From NCBI RefSeq assembly GCF_010685995.1, contig NZ_JAAGWK010000010.1, positions 186,001 through 250,000 on the forward strand: DNA of 64,000 nt, in the 5' to 3' direction. This document shows, in pieces, positions 50,861 to 59,199 of this stretch (position 1 is the stretch's first letter; each line of letters begins with the position of its first letter). The notes beneath the pieces were generated by a model. That model ran no database searches, had not been told where the DNA came from, and was given only the letters and a program-made list of their open reading frames with translations. The position numbers and the translations under genes were made by a program. Source of the stretch: Goekera deserti (lineage in GTDB: Bacteria > Actinomycetota > Actinomycetes > Mycobacteriales > Geodermatophilaceae).

Positions 50861-52363
50861 ATGGACCGCCCGACCCCGATCGACGAGCGCGTCCCCGGCC
50901 GCTCGCTGCCGCCGCCGTCACCGGTCGAGGTGGCCCTGATGGCCGGCCGCGCCGGGTACGTGCTGAAGGCCAACGACCGGGACACCTTCACCGTGGCCTC
51001 GCCGCGGCTGTACCCGCACATGTGGAGCTGGGACGCCGGCTTCGTCGCCCTCGGCATCGCCACCGTCTCGGTGCCGCGCGCCCTGGACGAGCTGCGGACG
51101 TTGCTGGGCGGCCAGTGGGCCAACGGGATGATCCCGCACATCCTGTTCCACACCGAGAGCGACTACTTCCCCGGCCCGGAGCGCTGGCGCACCCAGGTGG
51201 CGGCGGCCCGCCCGGCCGGCGTGCTCACCTCCGGCATATGCCAGCCGCCGATCCACGTGATCGCGCTGTCCCGGATCCTGCACGACGCCCGCCGCAAGGG
51301 CGGGGACGACCAGGAGCAGGCCGAGGCCTTCGTGGTGGAGACCTTCGACCGCTGGTTGGCCTGGCACCGCTACCTGGCCACCGCCCGGGACCCGCACCAG
51401 CACGGCCTGGTGGAGATCCACCACGGCTGGGAGTCCGGCATGGACGACAGCCCCCGCTGGGACGCCCCCTACGCCAACGTGCACCCCGGCCCCGACCTGC
51501 CGCCCTTCGTCCGCCGGGACCTGGCCCACGTGTCCGACCCGAGCCAGCGCCCCTCCGACACCGAGTACGCCCGCTACCTCTGGCTGCTGGAGCAGAAGGT
51601 GCGCGCCCGCTACGACGACGTCACCTACCGCGCCAGCGGCGACTTCGTGGTCGGCGACGTGCTGGTCTCCGCCCTGCTGGCCGCGGCCAGCGACCTGCTG
51701 GCCGACATGGGCAAGGAGCTGGGCTGCCCGGTCGACGGCGTCAACGAGCTGCGCGGCATCGCCCGGCGCTTCCGCAGCGGGGTGCTCCGCTCGCTGTCGC
51801 CGGAGACGGGGCTGTGCCGGGATCTCGACCTGCGCACCGGCGAGTGGCTGGAGGTGGAGAGCGCGGCGGGCTTCGCCCTGCTGATCTGCGGCGGCGACGA
51901 GGCCGCCATCCGCCGCCAGCGCGACCTGCTGCTGGGCCCTCGCTGGTGCGGGCACTCCCGGCTGCGCTGGCCCACGGTGCCCTCGGTCTCCCCCGCCTCG
52001 CCGGACTTCCGGCAGCGCACCTACTGGCGCGGCCCGCAATGGCCGGTGCTCAACTGGCTCTACGCGTGGGCGCTGAACCGCTCCGGGGAGCAGGAGGCGG
52101 CCAACTCGCTGCGCGCCGCGGGCCTCGCCCAGCTGGTCGACTGCGACTTCGCCGAGTACTACGAGCCGATCACCGGCGAGAGCCTGGGCAGCAAGGACCA
52201 GTCCTGGACGGCAGCCATCGCGCTGGACTTCCTGGCCGCCCGCCGGCCCGGGCGCCGCCGCGCGGTGCGGCTGCTGACCCGGGAGCTGCCGGCGATCACC
52301 CCGGCGGGGACGACGCCCCCGGCGTCGGTGCGGCAGATCCGGCCGCCCGGCCGCACCGGCTGA
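50861..52363 (+). CDS. ggh: Glucosylglycerate hydrolase (GH63)
   Basis: Glycoside hydrolase of 500 aa resembling mycobacterial glucosylglycerate hydrolase / mannosylglycerate hydrolase of GH63. Signature segments: LYPHMWSWDAGFVALGIA, GGQWANGMIPHILFH, EIHHGWESGMDDSPRWDAPY (acid residues of the active site), TYWRGPQWPVLNWLYAWAL, and YYEPITGESLGSKDQSWTAA near the C-terminus. It hydrolyses the compatible solute glucosylglycerate to glucose and glycerate. ATG 50861 has GAGGAG seven bases upstream; an open extension to 50786 is rejected. The symbol is by family resemblance. Confidence 0.85.
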   Translation: MDRPTPIDERVPGRSLPPPSPVEVALMAGRAGYVLKANDRDTFTVASPRLYPHMWSWDAGFVALGIATVSVPRALDELRTLLGGQWANGMIPHILFHTESDYFPGPERWRTQVAAARPAGVLTSGICQPPIHVIALSRILHDARRKGGDDQEQAEAFVVETFDRWLAWHRYLATARDPHQHGLVEIHHGWESGMDDSPRWDAPYANVHPGPDLPPFVRRDLAHVSDPSQRPSDTEYARYLWLLEQKVRARYDDVTYRASGDFVVGDVLVSALLAAASDLLADMGKELGCPVDGVNELRGIARRFRSGVLRSLSPETGLCRDLDLRTGEWLEVESAAGFALLICGGDEAAIRRQRDLLLGPRWCGHSRLRWPTVPSVSPASPDFRQRTYWRGPQWPVLNWLYAWALNRSGEQEAANSLRAAGLAQLVDCDFAEYYEPITGESLGSKDQSWTAAIALDFLAARRPGRRRAVRLLTRELPAITPAGTTPPASVRQIRPPGRTG

Positions 52364-52375
52364 GCGCCCCGGCGG

Positions 52376-52801
52376 TCAGGACCGGGCGCCGACCTGCTGC
52401 TCCAGCCGGGCCAGCACGCCCTCGTTGCGCGCCTCCAGCAACCGGCGCAGCCCGGGCAGGTGCCGGCCCACCCCGCCGGTCGGCTCCTCGGTGAGCCGCA
52501 CCCGGGTGCGGTCCGCACCCACCGGCTCCACGTCGATGGTGACGGTGCCGGTGAGCACGCCGTCGGTGCCGCCGACCACCTGCAAGCCGTGGCCGACCCG
52601 GCGGGTGACGCGCATGACGTCGGCGGCGTGCAGCGGGCCGACGCCGCGCTGGACAGTGCAGACCGACCCCACCTGGGGCCAGTCCCCCTCGAACTCACCG
52701 GACCGCCCGGCGGCGACCTGCGGGAACAGCTCGCGGTCGGCCAGGACGGCGGCGACGGTGGCGGGTGGGGCGGCGATGACGCGCTCGTTGTGTGCCTGCA
52801 T
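52376..52801 (-). CDS. SRPBCC-family (polyketide cyclase/START-like) protein
   Basis: Small ligand-binding helix-grip protein of 141 aa: HNERVIAAPPATVAAVLADR at the N-terminus, FEGDWPQVGSVCTVQRGVGP, the strand VTIDVEPVGADRTRVRLTEE, and the long C-terminal helix (RLLEARNEGVLARLEQQVG). Family members bind hydrophobic ligands; function here unknown. It is convergent with the hydrolase gene (12-base gap) and transcribed alone. Confidence 0.85.
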   Translation of the reverse strand: MQAHNERVIAAPPATVAAVLADRELFPQVAAGRSGEFEGDWPQVGSVCTVQRGVGPLHAADVMRVTRRVGHGLQVVGGTDGVLTGTVTIDVEPVGADRTRVRLTEEPTGGVGRHLPGLRRLLEARNEGVLARLEQQVGARS

Positions 52802-52855
52802 GCGGTCACTGCTACCCGACGGCCCGGCAGCGACACACCGGTGCGGCGCGGAGGC

Positions 52856-53803
52856 CTACTGGACGACGTCGCCCGGCACGATGCCGTGCACCGCGGTGAG
52901 CGTCGCGAACACCACGGTCAGCGCCAGCACGGCGACGACCGCGGTGGCCGGCACCGCCCACGGGCGGGACAGCAGCGGCCGACCGGGGCTGACGGCCGCG
53001 TGCCGGCCCCGGTGGACGGGCGCCGAGGACACGCCCGGCGCACCTCCGGCAGCGCGCACCAGGACGCAGCACACGGTCATCGCCAGACCGAGGAACAGGC
53101 ACAGCTCGGCCCACTCCTGCAGCACGATCAGCGGGGCCGCGTCCAGCGGCAGGAACAGCATCGGGGTGTAGACGACCATCATGGCGAAGGCCGGCACCGT
53201 GTACCGGGGCGGCGCGACCGCCGTCCAGAAGGGGTGGGTGAGCCGTCCGCCCCAGACGAGCAGGGCGAGCACGATGCCGGTGACCCCGAGGGCCACCTCG
53301 ACGAGCTTGAACAGGTCCTGCAGCTCCAGCCCGGCGTCCACGTTGTGCAGGTTGAACTCCGCCTGCTGGTTGGCCCCGGCCAGCTCGTCGGGGGTGCTGA
53401 AGGCGAAGACCCGCTGCCCCCAGGAGATCTCCTCACCGGCCAGGAGGAACGAGCCCAGACCGGTCGCCGCAGCCAGGGCGGCGAGCAACGGCTCCCGGCG
53501 GAGCACGAAGAGGGTGGCTGCGGCCACGGCGACCGGCGCCGTCACCAGGCACAGGGCGAACTGGCCCCACTCGACCAGCCGGTCCTCCCGCAGCGCCCAG
53601 TAGAAGGCCGGGCGGTCCACCACGGCCAGGGCCAGCAGCAGGGCCAGTCCGACGACCGGGGTCAGCAGCACCGTGCGGGCGAAGCCAGGCGGCACCCGGT
53701 CGGCTGTCGCGTCACGATCGGTCGCGTTCAGCAGCAGTCCGTGCCACGTCGGCCGCGATTTCGCCTCGTGGACCGGGCCGTGCTGTTCTCTCACTGTCGT
53801 CAC
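52856..53803 (-). CDS. Multi-pass membrane protein of unknown function
   Basis: Protein of about 315 aa with eight helices. A conserved-looking acidic motif GEEISWGQRVFAF follows helix 3, then a soluble loop (DELAGANQQAEFNLHNVDAG) and further helices. EEISWGQR with nearby N-x-HN is found in a group of uncharacterised bacterial membrane proteins. No enzymatic assignment is possible. GTG 53803 (GAGCAGG upstream) or GTG 53794 may be the start. The 190 bases upstream hold no clear gene. Confidence 0.7.
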   Translation of the reverse strand: MTTVREQHGPVHEAKSRPTWHGLLLNATDRDATADRVPPGFARTVLLTPVVGLALLLALAVVDRPAFYWALREDRLVEWGQFALCLVTAPVAVAAATLFVLRREPLLAALAAATGLGSFLLAGEEISWGQRVFAFSTPDELAGANQQAEFNLHNVDAGLELQDLFKLVEVALGVTGIVLALLVWGGRLTHPFWTAVAPPRYTVPAFAMMVVYTPMLFLPLDAAPLIVLQEWAELCLFLGLAMTVCCVLVRAAGGAPGVSSAPVHRGRHAAVSPGRPLLSRPWAVPATAVVAVLALTVVFATLTAVHGIVPGDVVQ

Positions 53804-53993
53804 GGGGGCCTGCTCTCTGACTACGACCGGCGTCCCGTCCGGGTACGCGCGGGCAGGGGGCGCCCACGGTAACCAGGCCCGGTGGCATCTGCCCTGCTCA
53901 GAGGCCGGTCGGACGGCGCCGTCCCGGCGCGTCGGTGACAGCCCGTGCTCCCACCTCGCGACTCGGTGCCCGGACGGCGCCCCGCCCGGGGGC

Positions 53994-54167
53994 TCAGCCG
54001 TCGGTGATCCGGCTGTCCGCGTCGACACCCTCGCGGGCGTGCTGCTCGGCGTCGCCGCCCTCCGCGGGCTGCTCGGTGTGCGGCGTGCGGCCACCGGTGT
54101 CGTTCTCGGTGCCGCTGACGGCACCCTCGGCGGGGTCCTCGGAGTGGGTGGGGCTGGTCTCGGTCAT
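53994..54167 (-). CDS. Small acidic hypothetical protein
   Basis: Possible 57-residue hydrophilic protein (MTETSPTHSEDPAEGAVSG to the end DSRITDG), rich in Glu, Asp, Thr and Gly, with no hydrophobic core and probably disordered. ATG 54167 is the first good start; the upstream frame runs into the tmRNA terminator. Codon third positions are GC-rich as in real genes, but a chance ORF is possible. Confidence 0.4.
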   Translation of the reverse strand: MTETSPTHSEDPAEGAVSGTENDTGGRTPHTEQPAEGGDAEQHAREGVDADSRITDG

Positions 54168-54229
54168 GCCCGGGACCTGCCCGATCGCCGCGTGGACCAA
54201 CCGTCGAGTGCGACGGCGCACCGGACGCA

Positions 54230-54261
54230 CGGAGGGCCCGGTCAGCTGACCGGGCCCTCCG
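54230..54261 (-). terminator. Perfect palindrome, tmRNA terminator
   Basis: A 32-base perfect palindrome: CGGAGGGCCCGGTCAG (54230-54245) and its exact complement (54246-54261), with no unpaired loop in the ideal pairing. It starts 14 bases beyond the tmRNA CCA end in the direction of transcription and is the expected terminator. Confidence 0.85.
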
Positions 54262-54275
54262 TGTTCGTACCGGGG

Positions 54276-54651
54276 TGGTGGAGGTGGCGGGAATCGAACC
54301 CGCGTCCTCCGACGCAACACCAGGGCTTCTCCGAGCGCAGTCCGCTCTGTCTCTGCTCGACCCCACCGGTCCCACGGACGAGCCGGTGTGACGGGCCCAG
54401 TCGCTGTGCGATGTCCCGTGCGGATCCGCGACCGATCCGCACGGTGAGCCTCCTAGCTGATGCCAGGAACCGGGTCGAAGGCGAACCCGGGCTGACAGAC
54501 TCGCCTAGCTGCTGTTAGGCAGCGAGAGCGAAGTCGCGCTGATTGGAATCGGCGCTTGATTTTTTTCCAACGGATGGTTAACGAGATCATCGTTGGCTTC
54601 CTCGGCTCGCTTCCCCTGGCCTCACGACCGAAGTCGAGACCAATCACCCCC
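54276..54651 (-). ncRNA. ssrA: tmRNA (ssrA)
   Basis: One-piece tmRNA of about 376 nt on the minus strand. The 5' end GGGGGUG (from 54651) pairs with CACCUCC before the encoded ACCA end (54276), a seven-pair acceptor stem with one G-U. The tRNA-like T-arm reads GGTTCGATTCC. The tag reading frame (54553-54515) encodes ADSNQRDFALAA and stops at TAA, the standard actinobacterial form; the A-rich stretch GGAAAAAAATC precedes it. A -10-like TAAGGT lies upstream of the 5' end, implying a short precursor trimmed by RNase P. It acts with SmpB (encoded at 61327) in trans-translation. Confidence 0.96.
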
Positions 54652-54735
54652 TGTGCAGTTGTGCACCCACCTTAACCCGCGCCGCCCCGGCAGTCTTCCC
54701 ACCCCGCCGCACCCCACCCCCCGCACCCGCCTCCG

Positions 54736-54799
54736 CGGCGATCAAGGAGCTGCGTGAGGCCGGACGCGGCGCGCCGCTCACGCAGCTCCATGATCACCG
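54736..54799. repeat. Long inverted repeat between tmRNA and corA
   Basis: Two 23-base arms (54736-54758 and 54777-54799) match at 21 of 23 positions, with the inner 13 perfect: GGAGCTGCGTGAG and CTCACGCAGCTCC, around an 18-base GC-rich loop. It lies 49 bases beyond the corA stop on the corA transcript side and can act as its terminator. Its length and the GATCA ends also resemble a small dispersed repeat element; other copies would have to be sought in the genome. Confidence 0.75.
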
Positions 54800-54847
54800 A
54801 GCGGGGAGGCCGGGCTGGCTGGGCAGGGGCAGCGGGGTGGTGGTGGG

Positions 54848-55999
54848 TCAGATCCAGTCGCGGCGCTTGAAGACGACGTACAGGACGAGGCTGGTCAGGA
54901 ACATCAGGCTCAGCGCGAATGGGTAGCCGTACACCCACGTCCGCTCCGGCATGTGGTCGAAGTTCATGCCGTAGACCCCGCCCACCAGCGACGGGGCGAA
55001 GAGGATGGCGGCCCAGGCGGAGATCTTCTTGACCTCCTCGCCCTGCGCGATGGACGTCTCGGTGAGCGTCTTCATCTCCTCGTTCTGCCGCTGGGCCACC
55101 AGCGTGGCGTTCACGGTGAGGATGTCGCGCAGCTGCAGCCGGAAGCCCTCCACCCGCTCGTTGACCACCACCACGTGGTCGGCGACGTCGCGCAGGTAGG
55201 CCCGCAGGTCCTCGTCGACGCCGTACTTCTCGAACCCGGCGGTGATCGCGGCGAGGATGCCGGTCAGCGGCTGGCAGGCCCGCTGCACGTCGACGACCTC
55301 CTGCGAGAGCTCGTAGATCCGCCGGGACACCCGCGGGTCGCCGCGGAACACCTCCAGCTCGATCTCGTCGATGTCGTTCTCCAGCCCGGCCACCACCGGC
55401 GCGTACCCGTCGACGACGGCGTCCAGGATCGCGTAGAGCACCGCCTCGGTGCCGCGGGCCAGCAGCTCCGGGTCGCTCTCCAGCCGCCGGCGCACCCGGG
55501 ACAGGTCCGGGGACTCCGCGTGCCGCACCGTGATGGCGAAGTCCGGGCCGAGGAACAGGTGCAGCTCACCGAACTCCACCTCCTCGCGGGCGTCGAGGTA
55601 CCGCGCCGCCTTGAGGACGACGAACAGCGTGTCGCCGTAGCGCTCGAACTTGGGCCGCTGGTGGGCCTGGATGGCGTCCTCGACGGCGAGCTCGGGCAGC
55701 TCGTACTGCACGGCCAGCTCGCCCAGCTCGTGCGGTTCGGGCCGGTAGAGACCGATCCAGACGAACCGGTCGTCGTGGCCCTCGGTCAGCCACTCGTGGC
55801 TCTCGGCGGGCGAGTCGGGCGTGGCGATCCGCCGTCCGCTGGCGTAGACCGCGTTGTCGACCAGCCGCGAGGCGCGGCCGGGCAGCTCCAGGCGCGGCTG
55901 CGGCGCGCGGGTCGCCCCGCCGTTGACCCGTCCGCGGCGGGTGAGGGTGGACAGGGCGGTGAGCGGGGCGCTGAGCGGGGTGAGTCGACGGTCGGCCAT
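54848..55999 (-). CDS. corA: CorA-type magnesium/cobalt transporter
   Basis: CorA-family channel of 383 aa: a large cytosolic N-domain (HDDRFVWIGLYRPEPHELGE; AITVRHAESPDLSRVRRRLE), long helices (YAPVVAGLENDIDEIELEVF; LRDVADHVVVVNERVEGFRL), two C-terminal membrane helices and the filter motif VYGMNFDHMPE between them, ending KRRDWI. It conducts Mg2+ or other divalent ions. ATG 55999 chosen; the N-terminal 50 residues are Arg/Leu-rich and unusual. The 256 bases upstream show no riboswitch I can recognise. Confidence 0.94.
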   Translation of the reverse strand: MADRRLTPLSAPLTALSTLTRRGRVNGGATRAPQPRLELPGRASRLVDNAVYASGRRIATPDSPAESHEWLTEGHDDRFVWIGLYRPEPHELGELAVQYELPELAVEDAIQAHQRPKFERYGDTLFVVLKAARYLDAREEVEFGELHLFLGPDFAITVRHAESPDLSRVRRRLESDPELLARGTEAVLYAILDAVVDGYAPVVAGLENDIDEIELEVFRGDPRVSRRIYELSQEVVDVQRACQPLTGILAAITAGFEKYGVDEDLRAYLRDVADHVVVVNERVEGFRLQLRDILTVNATLVAQRQNEEMKTLTETSIAQGEEVKKISAWAAILFAPSLVGGVYGMNFDHMPERTWVYGYPFALSLMFLTSLVLYVVFKRRDWI

Positions 56000-56255
56000 G
56001 ACGGGCTCCCGGGTGCGGCGGGGCGGTGGGCGCGGGAGAGGTCCCGGGCGCCGCTGCTCCCCGCCGGTCCCGGGGGTCGGGACGGGTGGGTCAGCGGGCG
56101 GGGACCTCGGGACTGTGACTGGGGGGCTCGGTGCGCACGCCCGCCACCTCCTCCGTCGGCGCCCGCCGTCCGTGCGGTGGGCCGTCGTCCATGGTGACAC
56201 GCCGGCGCGACCCCGACGAGCGTGCGCCGCGCGACCGGCGGGTGAACATCGTCTC

Positions 56256-56795
56256 TCAGCCGGCGACCTCACCCGTCGGGGGTGGCACCTCCAGGGCCAC
56301 GAGGAAGCGGGACACCATCGCGTAGCCGCCCACCGTGACCAGCAGCTCGACCACCTGCCGGTCGTCCAGGTGCTCCCGCAGCCCGTCGAACACCCCCTCG
56401 GGGACGACGACGTCGCGGGTCGACGCGTCGGTCGCCCGCAGCACCGCGGCCTGCGCCGCCGTGAACTCCCCCGAGCCGGCCGGGTCGTCGGCGCGCAGCG
56501 CGGCGAGCTGGACGTCGGTGACCCCGGCGCGGCGGGCGGCCGGCTCGTGCGCCGCCCACTCGAACCCCGCGCCGTTGAGCACGGCGATCCGCAGCACCAC
56601 CAGCTCGGTCAGCTCCGCGGGCAGCGTCGTCCGGTTGCGCAGCGCGCCGAGCAGGGCGTTCCAGCCCTCGGCGACCGGTGGGCTGTGCAGCAGCAGCCGG
56701 TCCAGCCCGGACAGCTCGCCGCCGCGGCGGGCCCGGAGCAGGTCGGCGGTGGGGGTCTGGGTGGGGCCGTCCGGCAGCCGGGGGCGGTCAGTCAC
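56256..56795 (-). CDS. Carboxymuconolactone decarboxylase-like (AhpD-fold) protein
   Basis: AhpD-like helical protein of 179 aa: LLHSPPVAEGWNALLGALRN, LTELVVLRIAVLNGAGFEWA (the usual CxxxH of AhpD is replaced, here Gly/Trp), and HEPAARRAGVTDVQLAALR. C-terminal helices follow. Without redox cysteines it is more likely a decarboxylase/lyase-type or cofactor-free member than a peroxidase. GTG start overlaps the stop of the cupin gene by eight bases, so the two are cotranslated. Confidence 0.85.
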   Translation of the reverse strand: MTDRPRLPDGPTQTPTADLLRARRGGELSGLDRLLLHSPPVAEGWNALLGALRNRTTLPAELTELVVLRIAVLNGAGFEWAAHEPAARRAGVTDVQLAALRADDPAGSGEFTAAQAAVLRATDASTRDVVVPEGVFDGLREHLDDRQVVELLVTVGGYAMVSRFLVALEVPPPTGEVAG

Positions 56796-57246
56796 GCAGG
56801 TTCAGCTGGTCGTGCCGCAGGGCCAGCTCGTCGATCTCGGCCGTGGACGGCGTGCGGCCCCCGGCGTGCAGCTCGACCAGCTGCTCGAAGTACTGCTCGC
56901 GCGGTGCGCCCGGGGTGAACAGGATGAGGAAGCGGGCCCCGACGTCCGGGCCGGCGCTGCGGAAGGCGTGCACGCCCGAGCGCGGCACGTACACCAGGTC
57001 CCCGGCCCGGGCCGTCGTCCAGCGGTCGCCGTCGAGCACCGCGAGCTCGCCCTCCAGCACGTGGAAGCTCTCGCTGAACGTGCGGTGCAGGTGCGGGCCC
57101 GGCCCGCCGCCACCGGGCGACATGGTCACCTCGAACAGCCCGAAGTCACCGCGGGTCTGGCTGCCGGTTGCCACGAACCGGGTACGCCCGGCCGAGCGCT
57201 GGTCGGCCCGGGCGGAGAAGGTCGCCGGGTCCGGCAGGTGGCTCAT
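56788..57246 (-). CDS. Cupin-domain protein
   Basis: Cupin_2 protein of 152 aa. Metal-ligand pattern GPGPHLHRTFSESFHVLEGEL (two His plus Glu and a later His in RSGVHAFRSAG). It follows with FLILFTPGAPREQYFEQLVE, a tail typical of quercetinase-like or YxaG-like small cupins. Function unknown. It overlaps the AhpD-fold gene; pairs of cupin and carboxymuconolactone-type proteins often act on the same small molecule. ATG 57246 with GGAGGAC nearby. Confidence 0.85.
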   Translation of the reverse strand: MSHLPDPATFSARADQRSAGRTRFVATGSQTRGDFGLFEVTMSPGGGGPGPHLHRTFSESFHVLEGELAVLDGDRWTTARAGDLVYVPRSGVHAFRSAGPDVGARFLILFTPGAPREQYFEQLVELHAGGRTPSTAEIDELALRHDQLNLRD

Positions 57247-57270
57247 CGGGTCCTCCGGGCGGGTGGCCGG

Positions 57271-58152
57271 TCAGGAGCGGGCGAACACGCTGTCGGGGAA
57301 GGCGCCGTGGGCGACGAGCCGGCCGGCCAGCGCGCGGGCCACCTCGACGACCCGCTCGGTGCGCTCGCGGCCCAGGTGCTCCCACGGTGCGGCCGACAGC
57401 GCGTCGGTCTCGGCCTCGACGTCGGCGCGCAGCTGCCGGCCGGCGTCGGTGAGCCCGTCGGCGTCGAGCAGCCCGCGGGCGGTGAGCCGCTCGACGGCCT
57501 CGGCCCACTCCTCGTCGGTCCAGCCGCGGGTGGCCTGGGCGGCGGCCCGGGTGAAGCCGCGGCCGGTGGCGGTGTGCGTGACCAGTGCGTCCAGGCCGCT
57601 GAGCCCGTGCCGCACCAGGCTGACGATGTGCCCGTCGCCGCGGTGCTCGCGGACCAGGGTGACGGCGTGCCACAGCTCCAGCAGCGGCTCGGTGGGCCAC
57701 GGCAGGTCGGCGTGCGCGGCGTACAGCGGCCGACCCTCGGGTGTCAGCGCGGTGCACGCCTCGCGCAGCAGCCCGCCGAGCTCGGCGATCTCCGGGCCGG
57801 CGACGGCGTCGGGGCCGCCGAGCAGCCGGGTCAGCGAGGCCCGGGCGGCGTCGGTGCGGGCGGCGAGCACCGCGGTGGGCTCGACCAGGGTCCACGCCCG
57901 CGGCACGTGCCGGGCGACGATCGCCGGGGCGAAGTTGTAGAAGGTCGCCGTCACCAGGCCGGGACCGCACGGGCCGAACGCCGCCGCGCGGCCGGCGAAG
58001 TAGACCATCCGGCCGGGTCGCAGACCGGCGGCGACGAGGTGCTCGTCGGTCTCGGGTGCGAAGTAGACGTGCGAGTGCAGGGGCTCCACGGCCCGGTGCG
58101 CCCGCGCGACGAGCTTCGGTTCCAGGGCGGTGGGGTGATCGACGCTGACCAT
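57271..58152 (-). CDS. SCO6745-like helical protein
   Basis: Protein of 293 aa resembling the actinobacterial SCO6745 family: HSHVYFAPETDEHLVAAGL, YFAGRAAAFGPCGPGLVTAT, FYNFAPAIVARHVPRAW, then RPLYAAHADLPWPTEPLLEL and WHAVTLVREHRGDGHIVSLV. The C-terminal part contains a winged-helix-like segment (GWTDEEWAEAVERLTARGLL, then LTDAGRQLRADVEAETD). The biochemical role is not known. It precedes the cupin gene by 24 bases on the same strand and is probably in one operon with it. Confidence 0.8.
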   Translation of the reverse strand: MVSVDHPTALEPKLVARAHRAVEPLHSHVYFAPETDEHLVAAGLRPGRMVYFAGRAAAFGPCGPGLVTATFYNFAPAIVARHVPRAWTLVEPTAVLAARTDAARASLTRLLGGPDAVAGPEIAELGGLLREACTALTPEGRPLYAAHADLPWPTEPLLELWHAVTLVREHRGDGHIVSLVRHGLSGLDALVTHTATGRGFTRAAAQATRGWTDEEWAEAVERLTARGLLDADGLTDAGRQLRADVEAETDALSAAPWEHLGRERTERVVEVARALAGRLVAHGAFPDSVFARS

Positions 58153-58193
58153 GTGCGGACCCTAGCGGTCGGGTCGCGCCGCGTCCGGCCCGG

Positions 58194-59189
58194 TCAGCGC
58201 AGCGGCGGGATCCGCCGGGAGCAGGAGACGACGGTGCGTGCGGTGGCGAAGCCGAGGCTCTCGTAGAGCCCGAGCGCGTCGGTGACGTTGTCGTTGTCCA
58301 CCTCGAGCCCGGCACCGGCGCACCCGGCGGCGGCCGCCGTGCGCAGCGCCTCGATGATCACCGCCTTGGCCAGCCCCCGCCCGCGGGCGACCGGGACGAC
58401 GCCGATCTGCCCGTAGTAGACCTCCTCGCGGCCGGTGGCGGCGGTGTCGGACTCGTAGACGTAGGCGATCACGTACCCGACCACCTCCTCGCCGTCCAGG
58501 GCCAGCACGGTGAGGTCGGGCCGGAAGGACCGCTGGCCGGTGAACATGACCTGCCAGGAGGCGACGTCGCGCTCGCTGGAGCCGTAGTGCTCGGTGAAGG
58601 CGGCGTTGTGGGCGTGCCGCAGCTGCTCGTCCCGGTCCCAGGTGAAGGAGGTCAGCCGGACGCCCTCGACGGTGCGGGCCGGGGGCAGCTCGGCCAGGTC
58701 GCGGTGCATGTGGTGGTACCAGCGCAGCTGCTCCAGGCCGGCGGTGCGCAGCAGCGCCTCCAGCGAGGGCATCGTGGTGTGCGCGGTGACGGTGAGCCGG
58801 GCCGGGGCCTCCGGGTGCCGCTCGGCGTGCAGCTCGGCGCCGCGGGCCAGCTGCCAGTCCAGCAGTGCCCGGCCGATGCCGCGCCGGCGCCGGTCCGGGT
58901 GCACCCGGCCCTCCAGGTGCACGCCGTAGGCGTCGCGGAAGGTGGGCGGGGCGATCGTGGTGGCGTAGCCGACCAGGGTGCCGTCGGCGTCGAGCACGGC
59001 GCGGCCGTCGTCGGCCAGGTGCACCAGCTCGTTCACCCAGAACTCGAGCAGGTCCGCCGCGGAGTGGTGCTCACCGGTGTCGTCGAGGGGCTCGGCGGCG
59101 GCCAGCAGAGCCGCCGCGGCGGGGGCGTCGTCGGCGGTCAGCGGGCGGCCGGTGAAGCCGTCGGGCAGGGTCAGCGGGGCGGAGGACAC
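58194..59189 (-). CDS. Tandem GNAT-family acetyltransferase
   Basis: Protein of 331 aa with two GNAT domains, the layout of mycothiol synthase-like proteins. The first has HLEGRVHPDRRRRGIGRALL (acetyl-CoA loop RRRGIG), the second YYGQIGVVPVARGRGLAKAV (RGRGLA) followed by LEVDNDNVTDALGLYESLGF. Both acetyl-CoA loops look usable. It acetylates an unknown amine substrate. GTG/ATG 59189 as the start; it lies 10 bases after the amidohydrolase stop on the same strand, so they are cotranscribed. Confidence 0.87.
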   Translation of the reverse strand: MSSAPLTLPDGFTGRPLTADDAPAAAALLAAAEPLDDTGEHHSAADLLEFWVNELVHLADDGRAVLDADGTLVGYATTIAPPTFRDAYGVHLEGRVHPDRRRRGIGRALLDWQLARGAELHAERHPEAPARLTVTAHTTMPSLEALLRTAGLEQLRWYHHMHRDLAELPPARTVEGVRLTSFTWDRDEQLRHAHNAAFTEHYGSSERDVASWQVMFTGQRSFRPDLTVLALDGEEVVGYVIAYVYESDTAATGREEVYYGQIGVVPVARGRGLAKAVIIEALRTAAAAGCAGAGLEVDNDNVTDALGLYESLGFATARTVVSCSRRIPPLR

Positions 59190-59199
59190 CCTGCAGAGC

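Noticed and set aside
54276-54362. A separate tRNA gene at the 3' end of the tmRNA
   Set aside because: The T-arm and CCA end belong to the tRNA-like domain of ssrA; no anticodon stem follows.
56000-56255. Magnesium riboswitch upstream of corA
   Set aside because: I could not find the conserved M-box elements in the 256-base leader.
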